Notes under the pieces: model-generated | Database searches by the model: none | What the model saw: the letters and a program-made list of their open reading frames with translations, nothing else | What the model was told of the DNA's origin: nothing | Shown: positions 61,164-64,000 of the stretch, in pieces | Position numbering within the stretch: position 1 is the first letter of the stretch | How the letters are laid out: each line of letters opens with the position of its first letter | Assembly: GCA_900315155.1 (NCBI GenBank) | Contig: OMYB01000005.1 | Span: 75,284 to 139,283 of the forward strand | Source: an uncultured Selenomonadales bacterium | GTDB lineage: Bacteria > Bacillota > Negativicutes > Selenomonadales > Selenomonadaceae | Direction: 5' to 3' | DNA length: 64,000 nucleotides | Program-made: the position numbers and the translations under genes

Positions 61164-61961
61164 ATGAGACTGGAGGAAATTATCAACAAGCACCGGGAGA
61201 ATCTGAACGACACGGATATGGTGATCTGGAAATACATCCTGAATCATCGCTCGGAAGCGCGCCATATTTCGATTCACGAGCTCGCGCGTGACTGCGCGGT
61301 GTCGAGTACGACGATCGTGCGCTTTGCGCAGAAACTGGGCTTTGACGGGTTTGGTGAGCTGAAGGCTGTCCTGAAGATGGAGACGGCAGAGCAGTCCGAC
61401 TACAGCGCCGACGTCCTGAACGACCTGGGCAAGTTTTACCGGCAGATCTGGGACAAGCTCAGCACGAGCAACTACGATGACGCGAGCCGCCTCATCCACG
61501 AGAGCAACCGCGTCTTTGCCTTTGCCTCGGGCGTCGTCCAGCAGAACGTCGTCGAGGAGCTGAAACGCCTCTTCTTCTACGACGGTGTCCTGATCTACAG
61601 CGTGCAGGGCCGCGTGGAGCTCGAGACGATCCTGCGGACGCTCACGCCGGACGATGTGTTCATCTTCGTGTCGCTCTCGGGCGAGACGACGATGGCCGTC
61701 GAAGCCGCGCGTGAGCTGAAACTCCGCGATATCCCGATCATCTCGATCACGCAGCTGCACGACAACACGCTCGCGAGCCTGTCGACGGCGAACATGTACG
61801 TCTCACCGGCACAGTTCCAGATCTACGATGCCGATGAGGAACGTGCCCCGTACAAGTCGATGATGCCGTATTTCGTGCTCATCGAGATATGGTATATCAA
61901 GTACCGGCTCTACTTGCAAAAGCTAAAAGAAAAGACCAATAAAACGCCGAAAACCGAATAA
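61164..61961 (+). CDS. RpiR/MurR-family transcriptional regulator (GlvR-like)
   Basis: The protein has 265 residues. The N-terminal HTH_6 domain is at about 1-77 (IHELARDCAVSSTTIVRFAQKLGFDGFGELKAVL in pieces), the hallmark of RpiR proteins. A SIS sugar-phosphate binding domain spans about 105-240 (VFAFASGVVQQNVVEEL, IFVSLSGETTMAVEAARELK, IPIISITQ). It precedes a maltose/alpha-glucoside PTS permease; in Bacillus the RpiR-type GlvR activates the matching malA-glvR-malP operon, so a similar role is likely. ATG 61164 follows AAAAGGGGAA; the earlier open frame starts at the promoter. A hairpin follows its stop, so it can be made alone. Confidence 0.88.
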   Translation: MRLEEIINKHRENLNDTDMVIWKYILNHRSEARHISIHELARDCAVSSTTIVRFAQKLGFDGFGELKAVLKMETAEQSDYSADVLNDLGKFYRQIWDKLSTSNYDDASRLIHESNRVFAFASGVVQQNVVEELKRLFFYDGVLIYSVQGRVELETILRTLTPDDVFIFVSLSGETTMAVEAARELKLRDIPIISITQLHDNTLASLSTANMYVSPAQFQIYDADEERAPYKSMMPYFVLIEIWYIKYRLYLQKLKEKTNKTPKTE

Positions 61962-62025
61962 CGACGCCGCCTTGCACCGAAGTACGCGAAATGTACCACA
62001 GTACAGACGGGGGGCGAAATGCCTG

Positions 62026-62058
62026 AAAGCCGCGAAACTATTGAGTTCGCGGCTTTTT
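62026..62058 (+). terminator. Terminator after the RpiR gene
   Basis: AAAGCCGCGAA/TTCGCGGCTTT arms and T5. Confidence 0.75.
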
Positions 62059-62068
62059 CTGTTACAAT
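62041..62068 (+). promoter_or_regulatory. Possible permease promoter within the terminator
   Basis: TTGAGT (62041-62046), 16 bases, TACAAT (62063-62068). The -35 lies in the terminator loop and 3' arm. Confidence 0.45.
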
Positions 62069-62150
62069 AAGAATCAAGAAAGAAATCACGAGGACATTTC
62101 CCGTGAAATCGAAAGCAATCTCGAAACGAAAAGAGAGCGAGGTAATTCCT

Positions 62151-64000
62151 ATGAAATTCAACAAGGACGCTGCCATGCAGGGTATGCAGCGTTTCGGTGG
62201 CGCGATGTACACGCCGGTTATCCTGTTTGCCTTCTTCGGCATCATGGTAGCCCTGTCCATCGTGTTCAAGAACCCGGGTATCGTCGGCAGCATCGCCGAC
62301 AAGGGTACCATCTGGTACGACTTCTGGTTCGTCGTCGAGCAGGGCGCATGGACCGTATTCAGCCAGATGCCGATCCTCTTCGCCATCGCCGTTCCAATCG
62401 GCTTTGCGAGAAAAGAGCCGGCACGCTGCGCGATGGAAGCATTTGTCATCTACATGGTGTTCAACTACTTCATCTCCGGTTTCCTCACGCTGCACGGGAT
62501 GGACTGGTTCGGTGTGGACTACTCCCAGAAAGCCGGTGCAGGTACGGGGCTGGCGCTCATCGCCAACATCAAGACGCTGGACATGGGCATGCTCGGTGCG
62601 ATCTTCATCGCCTGCGTCTCCGCCTGGCTGCATAACCGCTTCTACGACACGGAGATCCCGGATTGGCTCGGCATCTTCAAAGGCCCTGCTTTCGTCGTAG
62701 CCATCGGCTTCGTCGTCATGATTCCGCTGGCCCTGGCCTTCTGCTTTATCTGGCCGGCCATCCAGCACGCGATCATGAACTTCCAGGACTTCCTCAAGAC
62801 GTCCGGTATCCTCGGTGTCTGGTGCTACACGTTCTCCGAGCGCATCCTGCTCCCGGCGGGCCTGCATCACTTCATCTATCTGCCGTTCATCTTTGGCCCG
62901 GCCGTCTGCGATGGCGGTATCCAGCAGTACTGGCTGCAGCACCTCAATGATTTCGCGACGAGCGCGCAGAGCCTGAAAGAAATGTTCCCGCAGGGCGGCT
63001 TTGCCCTCCACGGCAGCTCGAAGGTCTTCGGTCTGCCGGGCGCGGCACTTGCCATGTATGTCTGCGCGAAACCGTCCAAGAAAAAGAAGACGGCAGCACT
63101 CCTCATCCCGGTTACGATCACGGCGATGCTCACGGGCATCACGGAGCCGATCGAGTTCACGTTCCTCTTCGTTGCTCCGCTCCTCTATGCGGTTCATGCC
63201 GTTCTCGCGGCTACGCTTTCCGCTACGCTCTACTTCTTCGGCCTGTCCGGTAACTTCGGCGGCGGCCTCATCGACTGCTTCGTGCAGAACTGGATCCCGC
63301 TGTTCCAGTATCACGCCGGCACGTATATCACGCAGATCATCGTCGGCCTGTGCTTCACGGCCATCTACTTCTTCGTATTCCGTTATCTCATCCTGAAGAA
63401 CGACTACAAGACGCCGGGCCGCACGGATGACGATGAGGACGACAAGCTCTACTCCAAGGCTGAGTTCAAGGCCAAGAAAGAGATGGAGGATGCCGGCCTC
63501 GCCAACAACCCGCAGGCACTCAAAGCCCGCGTCTTCCTCGACTGCCTCGGCGGCCCGTCCAACATCAGGGAAGTCACGAACTGCGCAACGCGCCTCCGCG
63601 TGACGGTCAACGATCCGGACAAGGTCCAGAAGGCCAGCAAGTTCACGAAGGCCGGTGCATTCGGCCTCGTCAAGAACGGCCATGCCATCCAGGTCATCGT
63701 CGGCCTCTCGGTCCCGCAGGTCCGCGGCTACTTCGATGCCTTCTGCAAGGGCGGCACGGCCGATGATGCGGCGATCACCAATGCAGCACCGGCTGCCGCA
63801 GCAGAGCCAGTCGACAAAAACCTCGCCATGCAGCTCACGGCCTGCGTCTCGGGCAAAGTCATCGACATGACCGAGGTCAAGGACGAGATGTTCTCCCAGA
63901 AGATGATGGGCGATGGCGTCGCCGTCGAGCCGACGGGCGATACGGTCGTCGCACCGGCGGACGCTGAGGTCACGATGATCATGGAGGATTCGCTCCACGC
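62151..64000 (+). CDS. malP: Maltose/alpha-glucoside PTS permease EIICBA (partial)
   Basis: 616 codons are visible and the frame runs off the right edge. EIIC (about 1-420, ten or so helices) closely follows the alpha-glucoside subfamily of Bacillus MalP: GFARKEPARCAMEAF, FPQGGFALHGSSKVFGLPGAALA, GITEPIEFTFLF and NFGGGLIDC. EIIB (about 455-540) has the phosphorylated C478 in VTNCATRLRVTV. After an Ala-rich linker a glucose-type EIIA begins at about 565 (MQLTACVSGKVIDMTEVKDEMFSQKMMGDGVAVEP in pieces), cut before its His. MalP itself lacks this fused IIA. GAGCGAGGT lies before ATG 62151. A 6-phospho-alpha-glucosidase gene may follow outside the window. Confidence 0.92.
   Translation, partial: MKFNKDAAMQGMQRFGGAMYTPVILFAFFGIMVALSIVFKNPGIVGSIADKGTIWYDFWFVVEQGAWTVFSQMPILFAIAVPIGFARKEPARCAMEAFVIYMVFNYFISGFLTLHGMDWFGVDYSQKAGAGTGLALIANIKTLDMGMLGAIFIACVSAWLHNRFYDTEIPDWLGIFKGPAFVVAIGFVVMIPLALAFCFIWPAIQHAIMNFQDFLKTSGILGVWCYTFSERILLPAGLHHFIYLPFIFGPAVCDGGIQQYWLQHLNDFATSAQSLKEMFPQGGFALHGSSKVFGLPGAALAMYVCAKPSKKKKTAALLIPVTITAMLTGITEPIEFTFLFVAPLLYAVHAVLAATLSATLYFFGLSGNFGGGLIDCFVQNWIPLFQYHAGTYITQIIVGLCFTAIYFFVFRYLILKNDYKTPGRTDDDEDDKLYSKAEFKAKKEMEDAGLANNPQALKARVFLDCLGGPSNIREVTNCATRLRVTVNDPDKVQKASKFTKAGAFGLVKNGHAIQVIVGLSVPQVRGYFDAFCKGGTADDAAITNAAPAAAAEPVDKNLAMQLTACVSGKVIDMTEVKDEMFSQKMMGDGVAVEPTGDTVVAPADAEVTMIMEDSLH

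Overview
The window looks like a chromosomal segment of a diderm Firmicute of the class Negativicutes, most likely Selenomonadaceae (Selenomonas/Mitsuokella-like). This is an inference. It rests on Firmicute-type synteny (yybS-like gene, gdpP, rplI, a lon-type gene, dnaB; purB-purA), strong AGGAGG ribosome binding sites, a SufCBDSU cluster and many fused PTS permeases. These occur together with an LPS-heptose gene (gmhA) and a secreted 5'-nucleotidase without a wall anchor. Most genes are GC-rich in wobble positions. The first 2.3 kb and a few intergenic islands are clearly more AT-rich.

Layout. 1-2.6 kb is an accessory patch: the end of a surface/pilus-like protein, then a Panacea/PemK-type toxin-antitoxin pair sitting between a 249-bp duplicated (and dead) 3' end and the intact copy of a guanylate-kinase-like gene. 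2.6-9.3 kb: ppx, gyrA, malic enzyme, an LCP wall-ligase-like protein and a CYTH protein. 9.3-9.65 kb is a gene-free stretch with four perfect TTATCCACA boxes (oriC-like). 9.6-12.2 kb: a cytidine-deaminase-like protein lacking its zinc ligands, followed by a chemoreceptor. 12.2-20.3 kb: metY, a 5'-nucleotidase, a YitT protein and the fructose operon fruR-fruK-fruA. 20.5-25.1 kb: a second chemoreceptor, an alanine/glycine symporter and a decayed DUF4143-type ATPase, with two copies of a long palindrome. 25.1-32 kb: HIT protein, membrane MutS-like ATPase, dicarboxylate/amino-acid symporter, Hsp20, gmhA, phosphohexomutase. 32-39.1 kb: DUF2232 protein, gdpP, rplI, lon-type protease and dnaB. 39.1-42.7 kb: sucrose PTS and sucrose-6-phosphate hydrolase under two identical operators. 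43.3-44.9 kb: a cysteine-free Rrf2 (CymR-like) regulator and cysK. 45-49.3 kb: trkA with two TrkH paralogues. 49.3-52.9 kb: purB-purA-HAD. 53-56 kb: an EAL sensor protein. 56-60.8 kb: sufCBDSU. 60.8-61.1 kb: a candidate type I toxin-antitoxin locus (32-residue hydrophobic peptide with a fully overlapping antisense RNA). 61.2 kb to the end: an RpiR regulator and a maltose/alpha-glucoside PTS permease cut by the window edge.

How parts work together. Three PTS systems (fructose, sucrose, alpha-glucoside) each carry a local control element: a DeoR gene, LacI-type operators, or an RpiR gene. metY and cysK share the same palindrome at the same place relative to their promoters, and a CymR-like gene lies next to cysK, so a small sulfur regulon can be read from the DNA. 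gdpP (c-di-AMP breakdown) and the Trk K+ system are in the same window; c-di-AMP is known to control K+ uptake in Firmicutes. No tRNA, rRNA, CRISPR array or intact insertion sequence was seen.
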